This document shows positions 34,575 to 45,319 of a stretch of 64,000 bases of DNA, piece after piece. Origin of the DNA: Anadara kagoshimensis (taxonomy: Eukaryota > Mollusca > Bivalvia > Arcoida > Arcidae). Every line of letters starts with the position of its first letter. Position 1 is the stretch's first letter. The translations under genes were made by a program, and so were the position numbers. The stretch is from the NCBI GenBank assembly GCA_021292105.1, contig CM037861.1, positions 47,919,310 to 47,983,309 on the forward strand, read 5' to 3'. The notes under the pieces are model-generated. The model had not been told where the DNA came from and ran no database searches. It saw only the letters and a program-made list of their open reading frames with translations.

Positions 34575-34578
<4 letters not shown>
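33910..34578. other. AT-rich stretch, no gene recognised
   Basis: No repeat or gene recognised. Confidence 0.45.
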
Positions 34579-34623
<45 letters not shown>

Positions 34624-34665
34624 TGTGTGTGTGTGTGTGTGTGTGCCACAATTAGGTCTCAATAA

Positions 34666-34704
<39 letters not shown>
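34579..34704 (+). repeat. compound microsatellite (CT)n-(GT)n-(TA)n
   Basis: CT at 34579-34620, immediately GT at 34621-34645, then after a 25-base spacer TA at 34671-34704. Confidence 0.95.
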
Positions 34705-34707
<3 letters not shown>

Positions 34708-34734
34708 TACACTTTGTTATCCAAATTCAAATAC

Positions 34735-35040
34735 AGTCTCAAGAGGAATGTAAAAAATTTGAAAATTGGCATGTTACAAGTAGGGTTAATCACGTGAAGT
34801 CATGGCACAAGGGAATTGAGGCCGGATGCCTCAAAGGGTACACCTCCTATCTTGGTTAACTACATTCTCAAATGTAAAATTAAAATTTAGAATTAAAGGA
34901 ACATATGAAATATATACCTAGGATAATTTTGGACACAGAAACACCATATTGGTGAAGAAATTATCAGTTGTACAAAGTCCGCGAAGTGAGAACAAGCACT
35001 ACCATATCGTATTCAGTATGGCATCTAGCGGTATTGCAGT
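34735..35040 (-). repeat. retroelement 3' fragment, family R, copy 5 (internally deleted)
   Basis: The module parts CACGTGAAGTCATGGCACAA and AAGGGTACACCTCCTATCTT are on the left. At the right, the minus strand encodes IRYGSACSHFADFVQL, part of the protein just upstream of LLTNKLL. The KKFYGRHH block is lost in a deletion. Confidence 0.6.
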
Positions 35041-35171
35041 TGTTTAGTAGTTCAGAACGTCTTATTCAATTGGCAACCATTTGTCGTTAATTACGCTTTA
35101 AAACTTAAAAAATATTATCCTAATTCCATGTTATACCAGCACTTCGAAAGATAACACTTGCACGTATAAAG

Positions 35172-35450
35172 AACTAGAAAAACTGTGAGCCACAAGCTCA
35201 CAAAAAATACCCCCCGCTCCCCCACATAAAAAAATCCATCGGATCAAAGTTTTAAATAGGAGGTGCACATCTACATTATATCACAAAGATTGTGCGAAAG
35301 TTTCATGAAAATCCATTGAAGGGTTTAGGAGGAGTTGCCGATAAGAGATAGGTACCTAAGGTGTAACGGAAGGACGGAAGGACGGACGGACACACGGACG
35401 GACACCCCTATCACTATATACCCCCACTTTTTAAGAGGGGGGGTATAAAA
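35172..35450. mobile_element. TATACCCCC-type MITE, second copy
   Basis: Ends AACTAGAAAAACTGTGAG on the left and ATATACCCCCACTTTTTAAG, then GGGGGGGTATAAA, on the right. In between are TTTCATGAAAATCCATTGAA and a GGACGGACGGACAC run. No coding capacity. Confidence 0.7.
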
Positions 35451-36238
35451 AAGACGAATATGAATAATATTGTTTAGTCTGGAGAGAAAGGGTCTGTAAA
35501 ATACCAAAATTGCGACAGTGTCAGGTGAAAGATGATGTTATATATGATACTAACATATAATCAAAACCATATAAATCATAAGACGTATATTGTAGTGAAG
35601 AACAAGTAGATATATTTATTATATACATATCATATTTTTGTTAAGGAAGTGTTTGTAATATAGGATATGTTTTCTGATATATAGACGAACAATTAACATC
35701 GTTTAGTTTTTTAGAAAATGGTTCTTGATGTCTTTTGTCAATATTTGTTTCACCACAAATACATTTGTCGCAGTTTTTTCAAGAAATGATTTTGTCAAAG
35801 TCATTTATTATAATTACTGGATGTTTTGCCATTAAAAAACAGAAGTGGGAATATTGTTTGACATGAACTTTTGTTCAGACAATACATTTATATCCACTAT
35901 AATATACTAGTTGATAATACTGACGTAATTTTAATTATGGGAATTATCATTTTTCAGAATATTCAGTATTTTCAGTATTTTTTGTCAAGGTTGATTTTAG
36001 TAATTTAGTTGTTTTCTGTGGATTTTTAAAGCGAAAAAATTATAATTATTTTATTAGACTCATATCCATGATACTAGATAACAATACTTTCTGTCTAGTG
36101 TTATATTTTTTCATCACTTGAAAATGTTTATATATGGATATTACTTTATTAAATTTAAACAGAAAACATCCCATATAACAATGCGAATCCTCTATACTTG
36201 GAGAAGGCGATGTGAATCCTTGATACCATTTTACCATC
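35451..36238. other. AT-rich stretch, no gene recognised
   Basis: No repeat or gene recognised. Confidence 0.45.
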
Positions 36239-36398
36239 GTGATGGAGTCCTTTGCTTTTAGGTCATAGTGATGGAGTCCTTTGCTTTTAGGTCATAGTGA
36301 TGGAGTCCTTTGCTTTTAGGTCATAGTGATGGAGTCCTTTGCTTTTAGGTCATAGTGATGGAGTCCTTTGCTTTTAGGTCATAGTGGAGTCCTTTTAC
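36239..36398 (+). repeat. 29-bp minisatellite, 5 units plus a partial
   Basis: Units start at 36239, 36268, 36297, 36326 and 36355, with a partial at 36384. Each reads GTGATGGAGTCCTTTGCTTT and then TAGGTCATA. The five full units are identical. Confidence 0.97.
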
Positions 36399-36774
36399 TT
36401 GTTGTTGGTGAAACACAAAGCAACACTACAGTCGCGAAGACCAAGAAATGCCAATGGTTAAACATTTGACAGAAAAATCAACATTTGATTAAAACACTTA
36501 CAAATCTATTTCCTGTAATGAAATAAACCATCGATTTATATTATTCAAAGTGCATATGACAAACCCACAAAACCCAGACAGAAAAGTATGTACTGTGAAC
36601 AGAGAGTACAGAATACAGATGATTGGTACCAGGGGCAATAATAAAATCATGACAGATCAAAATTTAAATAGAGACATGTCAGGCTTAGAAGCCCATTTAA
36701 GGTTAAGAAGTACATGTGTAATTGCAAATGGACTCAGTAGACAATAATTGTGTATTATTGTAGGAAACTTGTCA
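36399..36774. other. no gene recognised
   Basis: A 65-codon plus-strand frame (36550-36747) has no recognised relative and no splice context, so I do not call it a gene. Confidence 0.4.
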
Positions 36775-37010
36775 AAATATCCTACTAGTTAAAATCTGAA
36801 ATTCCTTAAAAACTAAAGTATACTCCCTCATGTAAAGTATTTCCTTAGCCGCAGTATAGATTTTGAAATATATATTTTGGGTATCTTTGCACAAAATTTG
36901 GTTTCTTGGTTTCACAATTTTTATCCAAGCACTACTTATGAGGAATTGTATTCCAAAACGGCCATCTAGTGCTGTAAAATTAAAACTGGTAATAATATGT
37001 AATTTTATTA
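36775..37010 (-). repeat. dispersed repeat family N, copy 4 (long copy)
   Basis: Minus orientation. The core ATCCAAGCACTACTTATGAG and CCAAAACGGCCATCTAGTGC, plus the tail block CTCATGTAAAGTATTTCCTT down to ACTAGTTAAAATCTGAAATT. One of the best copies for a consensus. Confidence 0.72.
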
Positions 37011-37085
37011 TATTAACGTAATAGAATGAACGTGCAGATTCTTTAAACAATATTTTTTACAATTTAAAAAATCCTACATATGATA

Positions 37086-37309
37086 ATTTCTGTAAATGTA
37101 TTTAATTTTGCGTGTACTTTTTTCAAACTATATGAAATTTAGAATATCCGCATTGTTAAATTTCTGCATGTTTTAACATGCGCTGTAACACATTACACAC
37201 ACATGTTATACATGTATAATTTTCGCTCCGTCTTATTTTTCGTGCAAAACAAACAACCGCGAAATAAGCGAAAATAAGTACACCGCGAAAAAAATACGTT
37301 TACAGTATA
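37086..37309. mobile_element. MITE, family K (CTGTAAACGTATTT ends), copy 1
   Basis: Left CTGTAAATGTATTTAATTTT and right AATACGTTTACAGTATA are inverted repeats. The interior has CGCGAAATAAGCGAAAATAA. A second copy lies at 63318-63518. Confidence 0.75.
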
Positions 37310-37334
37310 CAAACACAGACAGCATTAAAGAAAC

Positions 37335-37535
37335 GAGTCTATTTGTAATTCAGTTAATATATATTTTTCTTGTTAATCTTATATTATTATTATATATTTA
37401 CGAAACAAAATGAAAATGCAATTTCTTTAAACTTTTTTTTTAATTTAAAAAATCCTACACATGAAAACTCTATCAACACAAGATGAGTCTATTTGTTATT
37501 CAGCAAATCTATATTTTTCTTGTTAATCTTATTTA
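37335..37535 (+). repeat. imperfect direct duplication, 150-bp spacing
   Basis: GAGTCTATTTGTxATTCAG and TTTTTCTTGTTAATCTTAT occur at 37335 and again at 37485. A shared block AATTTAAAAAATCCTACA also occurs near 37062 and 37443. Confidence 0.8.
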
Positions 37536-37974
37536 GTATTATCTATTTTGTACGTTTAGTCTGTTGATGTAAATTAGATGTCAGAGTTGTCGATATTTCC
37601 GTGAACTAAGTGAAATCCCACGGTGTTTTTCGGGACAGTCGGACATTTATCTGTCTATGACAAGACACGTCTGTACCTATTGACATTTCTTACTACATCT
37701 GAAATAAATATCTTGTTCTAATTAAGAATTAAATAAGTCTGTTTTTCTGTCGAAAATAGAAAAATAGTTGTGTTATGCTGAAATAACGAAGATGAATTAT
37801 AAATTATTTCGTTGAATTTAGATGTTAATTTTAGCTACGTTTGTATACAGTTCATGATAGCAATTTTATCACTGACAAGTACAAAATACTACGACGAAGT
37901 TTAAAAAACGTCTTAATGTTAAGAGTGACCATCACTTTATTAATCTTTCTTTTCTTTTGATATTTTTCAATCTT

Positions 37975-38070
37975 GAAGAAAGTTTGGTTTATCAATTTTG
38001 GTCCAAGCACTACTGATAAGGAATTATATTCCGAAACGGCCGTCTAATTAGTAAATTTAACACTAGTATT
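37975..38070 (-). repeat. dispersed repeat family N, copy 5 (core only)
   Basis: ATTTTGGTCCAAGCACTACT and CCGAAACGGCCGTCTAATTA in minus orientation, the closest core to the family consensus. Confidence 0.65.
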
Positions 38071-38479
38071 TACTGAGAGAAAATAAGTACTTTTCCGTCG
38101 ACTTTTGGTTAAAATATGATAATTACATTTTATAATGGTATGAAACCGTTTAGACAATTGTTCCCAAATATATAATTATTACTATAAAATCAATCGGAGA
38201 AATGAATTGCATGGGTGAAAACATTATTGTGTCCGAACGAGGTTGAACAACACACGCAAATTACATTAGCAAAAAAATTCAATTCAATGTATTGCCTTCT
38301 CAGTTTGATGATAACCTTGGAACCATTCTGTTTTCTTATAGAATGTGGATCGGCCCAATCAAAAAGACTTATTCCATTTTGTCCTCATTTAAGCTACTTT
38401 AAAGTACATCAGGAACGACTGTCAAAAGGAAATGAAAATATAACTTACAACAACTGAGCCAGAATCTCTGCTGGTGATT
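38071..38479. other. no gene recognised
   Basis: An 80-codon plus-strand frame (38215-38457) has ordinary composition and no recognised relative, so I do not call it. Confidence 0.4.
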
Positions 38480-38775
38480 GTTTCCCCGATGATATCACAA
38501 ACTCAGTAGGCAAAACTTTTGTACTGTCAGAAATATACAATTTTCTAAATTTACCTCTAGTTAAAATCTGAAAATTCCTTTAAAAAAACCTAAGATATAC
38601 TACCGCATGCAGGATGTTTCCTAGGCTGAGATTGGTTGAGTATGTATGTTTTGGTTATTTGGATTTTTTTCAACTACTTTAAGTTTTAGTTTCACAATTT
38701 TGGCCCAAGCACTATTGATGAGAACTGTATTCCTAAACGACCGTTTATGTGTTATATTGCAAATATTCTATAATA
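38480..38775 (-). repeat. dispersed repeat family N, copy 6 (longest)
   Basis: Minus orientation. The core lies at the right and a tail reaches into GATGATATCACAAACTCAGT. This extra tail is also present in copy 9, which extends the family to about 290 bases. Confidence 0.65.
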
Positions 38776-39034
38776 GTTTTATTTATATCTTTACCGATAC
38801 TGAAAAATAACCATTTTACCTTTGATTAAATTAATCATACTAAATCGAGAATTCATCTATGTCATCTACCCTAGTGAGCTTGAAACGAAAGATACGACTG
38901 GTTAAAAAAGTATGCTTTCATATTTGAACTTGAACTTCAATTATGATACAAAAGAGGACTTAATTTGAAATTAGGACAAGCGTGATAACTTCAATTTTTT
39001 TTTTATGTAGCAATATACCTGCTTCTCCTTCTTA

Positions 39035-39180
39035 TGGAGTATTCATTTCCGGAACACCTGACCTTTAGTCCCTGGTGGAAGTTCAGGTGATTCACTGAAT
39101 TGTCAGTTTCAAGGTTTTTTTAATTCTCATTTGGGGTTGTGATTTGGACATGGATTAATTAGTATGTTTCTTTTTATTGG
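39035..39180 (+). repeat. retroelement 3' fragment, family R, copy 6
   Basis: Only the 3' module: TTTCCGGAACACCTGACC, CCTGGTGGAAGTTCAGGTG and TTGTGATTTGGACATGG, then AGTATGTTTCTTTTT. Confidence 0.65.
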
Positions 39181-39292
39181 CACCTCATCATCGACTATGC
39201 TTGTTGAAGACTAAAAAGTGTAGAGGTAATTCATAAATTATTCCAAAGAAGTAGTGGTTTATTTTAAAGCATTGTTTACAGTCAAACATGTC

Positions 39293-39334
39293 TATAAAGA
39301 CCACCCAAGAGAACCAGTAAAAGTGGTCTTTATA
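39293..39334. repeat. perfect 12-bp hairpin
   Basis: TATAAAGACCAC (39293-39304) and GTGGTCTTTATA (39323-39334) can pair across an 18-base loop. It may be part of an old bivalve repeat with alternating TCTATAAAGACCAC blocks. Confidence 0.75.
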
Positions 39335-40544
39335 TACAGGTTCAAATAATATAAATAAAGAACAATTGGGATACAATTCTACTGGCTTTTGTAAGCAGGT
39401 GATCCTTATATAGAGATGGCCTTTAAGGGAATTTGAACTGCATATATAATGTAGTTTATGTGATATAATTCACTTCAATGGTAATTATTTACAAGCCAAT
39501 CTGATGTGAATTTTGCCAATTGAATGTAACACTGAAAGCTTTTTTTGAGAAAAATAAATCTATCTGGTTTTATCATTCGAGTGTATCTAGAAATTAAATG
39601 TCTCACCATTTATTGATGAATTAAGAATGTCATTATTGGACCTATTCGGGTTTTATTCCTCTTCACAAGATGATACAGAAACGCCATTAGTAATAAAGAT
39701 AACATACCCACAGATAATATATCATGTCTGAACAGTATAATAATACTAATGACATCAAATATAAACATATCAGGCAATTAACGCGATCTTGAACCTATCT
39801 CTCTCAAGGTCACAGACACAAGACAACGCATTAAGGCAAACATCCATATCCATGATACAACTAGAAGTGTTTTACAAAGAATTCAAAGCTTAGCCATTTC
39901 GCACATAATTCATCCATTCAGTTTTCAGAACAATAGCGTCATTAACTCTCTTACCTACTGATCACAGCTGCTTGTTGAAGCTTAATTTGTTTTATGTTAT
40001 GACGGCTTTACCAGTTGTTGTAACAATATCCCACTGGACGGAATCTACAAAAAAGAAATCCATTTTCAATATTTAGGTTTTCGCATAACAATATAGCACT
40101 TAGCCCCAAGGATCCTTTTTACATTAGGGAATTCCAATAAAATGAAATAATGATTATTTGTCATGCCAAATCAGAAGATTTATGTTTAATTTTGCCGTCC
40201 TTTAATCTAGACAAAGTTGTTGTTACTGTAGTGATTTTTGTGTATTTTACTAATTTTATCTTTTCTTTATCACTGTTATTTAGGGGTTTTATTTATTTTG
40301 TTTTGTTTGTATGATAATGCCTGCTGTTATCTGGATTGCGATCCCGGATTTACTTTGCTTGACAAAAGCAAGGGTAACCAGAATCATAAATGAACAAAAG
40401 AAGCGATATAATAATACAAACGTTTCTTAATTTAATGTTGTTTAACAGCACTTCTTTGCTATTTGTGATAATCAAGAGAAAATCATATTATTAAGACACA
40501 AACACAACGGTGCTTGTTTCAATGACAAACCTAACTTTAAGTAG
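39335..40544. other. AT-rich stretch, no gene recognised
   Basis: No supported gene or known repeat. Confidence 0.45.
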
Positions 40545-41215
40545 AAACGTACTAATTATGTTAAACACACACGAGGGCGGCGTAACGCCGAATAGCGGTG
40601 TTGTCACATAAACGTGTTCCAACATGTCTATGCTGGGAATTTCAACCCATAAAGAAGACGCTTTTATGCAGCAAAAAAGCTACCTTTCGCCGCATAAATT
40701 CTCAATTGTCACCGTCGTCATCATCATAAATGTCACTACCACCGTTTTGTCGAGATACAGGCTCTTTTTATGATCCATACTAAGTTGTTAAAATTAGCCC
40801 CTTTTATGCGTCAAAAAGGCACCCTTGCGCCGCATATAAGCAAAACATCTTTATGCGTTAAAGTTTTGAACGCCGCCGCATAAACGTGGGTGATCTCTTT
40901 ATGCATTGAACTTCCCTGCATAGACGTTATCGCAACACAGCTATGTGGCGTTACAGGGCCGGGTAGGAACCTCCTGTTTAGCTAGCTACAACCTCCACGT
41001 GTAGAAATCAAAATTGGAAGTGACATGTACATGTACATCATGTGACATCAAGTATTTTCAGGATAATTTGTTTCCATAAAGAGACCTCATACTCTCAACT
41101 CAACAATAATGTGATGACAGCCATAAAATTTTTTGATAAACTTATGCTTGCAATATCCCCGTGTTTACAATTTATTTCTAAGCAGTTTACTACCTTGTAT
41201 AATGAGAATGTAAAC
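40545..41215 (-). repeat. retroelement 3' fragment, family R, copy 7, split by a MITE
   Basis: Left part with TACTAATTATGTTAAACACA. Right part from AGGAACCTCCTGTTTAGC through AAACTTATGCTTGCAATA to AATTTATTTCTAAGCAG. The MITE at 40582-40954 lies between them and some module sequence is missing at the junction. Confidence 0.6.
40582..40954. mobile_element. MITE with GTAACGCCGAATAGCGG ends
   Basis: Left GTAACGCCGAATAGCGGTGT and right ACAGCTATGTGGCGTTAC are imperfect inverted repeats about 35 bases long. The interior repeats TTTTATGCGTCAAAAAGGCA and GCCGCATAAA three to four times. GC content is higher than the surroundings. Confidence 0.8.
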
Positions 41216-41519
41216 TTTTAAATAGAAAAATGAGAATGTTATTACTTCTTTCATTGCTAAATGTCAAAAAGATTGCATTATATAAAATTTAACATTTTAC
41301 AAACGATTACCTTTTAAAATTACAACTTCCTTGTGGAATGTCAGAGCAATTATAAAAACTTTAGGAATATGTCATTGAATCCGTACAACTTTATCAATGA
41401 ATTGATGCATTAAAATACTGACATACAATGTAAGAATTCCTTTAATAATTAGCAATTGGTACACGCATTAACAAAGAAAGCATACTGAAACACAGATGCC
41501 AATATGTTTATCAAATGGG

Positions 41520-41842
41520 GTTATACCTCCCATCAAGTGTTTGACTTATATCGAGGCGTCACTAGTTATACGTAAAGTAGCAGGAATTTTTAACCGTTCA
41601 GTGCGCTCAGCGCAATGTACTAGGAGGGTTTTAACGTGCTGCGCCTGTGAGTGACCCGGGGTATACGTTTTTAAGGTTTGTTCCAAGGACCCCGTGATTT
41701 TCATTTCTAAATGCAAAGTGCTCGTCGAAAGACTACCTAAGTCACTACCTATTTTCAAGTCTCGATCAGAGCTGGCCGAGGTTTGAACCCACGGTCTCCC
41801 ACATACGGAGCGAGTACTCTACCAACTGTGAACCATCCATTA
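41520..41842 (-). mobile_element. tRNA-derived SINE
   Basis: Minus strand. The head has GTTGGTAGAGTACTCGC (A-box) and GTGGGTTCAAACCTCGGC (B-box). The 3' part ends in CCTCGATATAAGTCAAACAC. No coding. Confidence 0.7.
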
Positions 41843-42084
41843 ACAATAAAAAATGTTGATGTATTTGGACAAGACTATACTTTGTTGTATGTCAGGTTTC
41901 TATGGTTTATGTAATTTGCTCGTATAGCAATTATGTTGCATATAACCCCTATATTGCATTCAATATTAGGAAAACGGGTGGTTCCACTGTTTGTTACAAT
42001 TCTATAAACAAATTCCTAACGAAAGGAGAGATAACTCTTATGGTTTTAGCAAAAAATAATCAGTAAGCACCATTTCACGATCCA

Positions 42085-42425
42085 CGTCCCATATACCACA
42101 CGAAAGAACGGCTTAGTACGTACACGAGCGCCAACTTCCACGTAAAGGGTTTAGGGTTCGAACCTCACTCGGGACTTGGAAATTTTCTGAGATGATTTCC
42201 ATCTTCTGCCCATACTAGAGCTATAAAAAGCTCAATACTAGAATAGTCTTTCGGATTAGATCCCGTGCCTCAGTGCACGCTAAAGACACTAAAAAGGGAA
42301 GGTCACATTTGCCCGTTACAGTTGACACTTACAACTAAAAGTGACCGAGGTAGGTTGTAATATTTTGTGTCGTATCTCAAGGACACGATCAAGCTATCCA
42401 GCCGATAATATTTCATCTTGTATAG
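42085..42425 (+). mobile_element. tRNA-derived SINE
   Basis: Plus strand. An A-box-like region lies near 42110, the B-box GGGTTCGAACCTC at 42149-42161. The body has CATACTAGAGCTATAAAAAG and GTGCACGCTAAAGACACT, and the tail carries GGACACGATCAAGCTATCC. It differs in sequence from the minus-strand SINE 240 bases away, so it is a separate family. Confidence 0.72.
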
Positions 42426-42749
42426 GACGTTACTATCTATAATAAGGTTTAATGTAAGCAATTAATCAGGAGAACAGACACAACAGTGACGTGCAAAAAC
42501 CCCACCAGTGAATCATCCATAGTTACTGACTTAATCAGAAAATCCTTACAAATATGGATCGTCCTTAATATGGGCGATTGACCAAATGATAGCATAAACA
42601 AAACGTCAAAGAAAATAAAGTTATTATTTAAAGACATAAAAATATACATATGAAAAAATAACAAAATCCCCTATTTAGTACATTAAATTTTAATTGCTTA
42701 ACCAAGGTCATTAAACGGTATCTTAAATTGATCAAATTCAACTGTTATA

Positions 42750-42964
42750 TACAATACAGGCCTGTCGAAAGTTTAACACTGAGCTAACCAATTAGTGCCG
42801 AAGAGTCGACTTATCCCGGTCACTTGTTAGCTATATATAGACAGCTTCTGTCTAATTTTTGGAAGCTTTTCTGGCACTTCTATCTGTATCTCAGCCACTT
42901 GACAACCGAGCTACGACTTTTTCCGTTAGCTCAGTGTTTAAACTTTCGACAGGTCTGTACTGTA
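42750..42964. mobile_element. MITE, family P, copy 5 (best preserved)
   Basis: Ends TACAATACAGGCCTGTCGAA and TTTCGACAGGTCTGTACTGT. The inverted similarity continues through AACACTGAGCTAAC, giving terminal repeats of about 45 bases. Confidence 0.88.
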
Positions 42965-43816
42965 TATGTATTATAACCGATCTGTTGTAGCTACATGTAC
43001 CTTTAAAACCTATAGAATCAAACATAAAAATAAGTTTCGCATGATTTTTTTTAATAACATGTACCTATAAAATCAAAACTAGTTGTCATGATTTGATTTG
43101 GCATGGTTTAATTTATTTATTTTTTTTTTTTCATTTTTTTTAATAATTATGTAACAAGAGTTTTAAATATAAAACGTCTCAGCCGGATAAAAGGTATTTT
43201 GCAATAATGTTAATGGCGCCAACATATACATCCACTCCAAAACAACGTTAAAGAAATGTGTTGACCTCCTGAATGTTTTTAAATATTCGCAATTGTTATA
43301 TAATAGTAATATATCATCCATGGTCTGGTATTTATTGAAAATTATAAAAAGACTCATTCATTTAGAAAATTTAATAAGTAAATTGAACTAGCATTTATTT
43401 AAAATCCACTAAATTTGACAGAATTAGTCTTGAAAAAATAGAGGGATACAATAAGTAAGATGCCATAATAAAATTTATTCCGTCATTTTGTTCATTGAAA
43501 ACGACATTTTTTAAAAATTTTGCCTCGGTTTAATTATTTTACTAATTTTATTATTGTTTACAAATGTTCAAAAGCAAATTATTTTGCAAAATCTTCCATG
43601 TGAGTGAATACAATCATGTATTGTTCATTTTTGGAATGGGGATCATAGGTCATTGATCTGAAGGTCTAGTGGTACAAATGGGAGATGCATGTTTTGTAAG
43701 TTTGTTCAATGCAGAAAGATCACTTCATATTTGTATCTGTATATATTACTTTTGCTGCGTAGATAAGTCGCATATCTATGGTGTTCCGTTTGGGTCAAAT
43801 TTGCATTATCGCCCAG
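42965..43816. other. AT-rich stretch, no gene recognised
   Basis: No repeat or gene recognised. Confidence 0.45.
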
Positions 43817-44080
43817 TCGACTTGAAAGCGAAGAAGCGAAGTTGCAGAGATACAATCGCGAAGTTGCGAAGATACGATCGCGAAGTTACGAAGATACGAT
43901 GGCGTAGGGGCGCCTTCAAAACTTTGCAACTTTCTCTTCAAAATTTCGCTCCTTCGCCATCTTATCTTCGCAATTTCGCTTCTTCGCCATCTTATCTTAT
44001 CAACGCTTCTTCGTCATCGTATATTCGCAACTTCGTGTCCAGCTCGAAGGAGAGACAATGCCAATGTGGCCCTAACAGAA
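43817..44080. mobile_element. foldback-like repeat with 22-bp units
   Basis: The left arm has GCGAAGTTGCGAAGATACGA-type units at 43836, 43858 and 43880 (22-base steps). The right arm has CTTCGCCATCTTATCTTCGC and CGTATATTCGCAACTTCG, its inverse. It ends in GGAGAGACAATGCCAATGTG, a tail known from bivalve repeats. Codes for nothing credible. Confidence 0.72.
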
Positions 44081-44639
44081 CACCATGCATACTAGGTACA
44101 ATACTGGTCTATTTTTATGAATCCCACGAGCAATCAATACCATAAACATAAACACAATTACACGTTGTTTACTAGAAACCGCTAGTCAAAATCCATATGA
44201 AGATAATGTTTAATGATCAAAATAACTGATTTGTTCAAACTTAAAAAACTATATAACTGTTTAAACCGTCATATCGTAACCCACTACTATCTAAAAGTTC
44301 ATAGTTTAAGATACAAATCTAGAACAAACAAAAGTTTAGGGTTATTTTACACTCATTTCTGAACTTTACACGACTATCTTTGTCTGTAATGATAAAAGAC
44401 TAGGTAATGTTACCTAAATGTAAGCTATTACATCTATGACTGTTTAGTTTACATGACATTGCTATCTTTTAAACAATGAAGAATGATATTCAATCATAGA
44501 AAAACACTCGAATGTATAAATCAACGTTTTGTTCATAGAACTAAGTGACTCTAGTAAAGTACTCGACTCACGGTATTTGTTGCCAAAAGCAACGTATATA
44601 GAAAACTTGAAGATAACAAATTGGTAATGTTGTTTGACA
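44081..44639. other. no gene recognised
   Basis: No repeat or gene recognised. Confidence 0.45.
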
Positions 44640-44694
44640 TGATGATGATAATGATGATGATGCTGTGATGATGATGATGATGATGATGATGCTG

Positions 44695-44734
<40 letters not shown>
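44640..44734 (+). repeat. (GAT)n microsatellite
   Basis: About 30 ATG/GAT units with two interruptions (GCTGTG). On the minus strand it gives an artificial poly-His stretch. Confidence 0.95.
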
Positions 44735-44735
<1 letters not shown>

Positions 44736-45048
44736 AGTCAAGTGTCCGGACTGAGTAATTTTGATAAGTTTACTTAGATTTGCAGTCCAAAAATAACAGT
44801 TAATGCCGATGTAGTTACAGTTACTCGACATACATTTGCTAACGTCGCCATCAAAACAATGTAAAATGATTGGTGAGTATCCGAAGTGACCACGGTGCTG
44901 AATGTCAAAAGTTAGATGATGTCTAAATAAAACGCGCCATTTTTCTTCATACAGCATGTAACTTAACCATGGCTGCTTAATGAATAGTCATTAGAAGTAC
45001 TGAAATGCGATGCAAATCTTTAAGAAGTTGCTAAGGACTCGTGTGTCA

Positions 45049-45250
45049 TATATTTCAGACGAACTAGTGTTTCATAAACCGCTCACCGTTATAAGCAAGG
45101 TTATTATCCTTTTTATGTTTTTCTTAATTTTTGTCGATTCTTTAATCTTTAACAGTTTTATGAGCAGTATTTTTAGGAAAGTACACTTCATGCACGTTTT
45201 AAGTAATATTTCAGACGAGGTTGTATTTCATAAACCACTTTCTATTATAT
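45049..45250 (+). repeat. 158-bp-spaced imperfect duplication
   Basis: ATATTTCAGACGAACTAGTG and TTTCATAAACCGCT occur at 45049, with a related block at 45207 (ATATTTCAGACGAGGTTG, TTTCATAAACCACT). A third, shorter relative (GACGAGGTCGTATTTCAT) lies near 47489, outside the right end of family T element 1. Confidence 0.7.
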
Positions 45251-45319
45251 AATGCGATATTGCCCTTTGTTTATCTCCCTTAATTTTGCATCCCCAGTGC
45301 TCCAACAACTTGATATAGG

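Noticed and set aside
43669-44145. 158-codon plus-strand frame
   Set aside because: It runs through the foldback repeat of 22-bp units and its peptide mirrors that repeat.
44568-44957. 129-codon frame with a poly-His run
   Set aside because: It is the (GAT)n microsatellite read on the minus strand.
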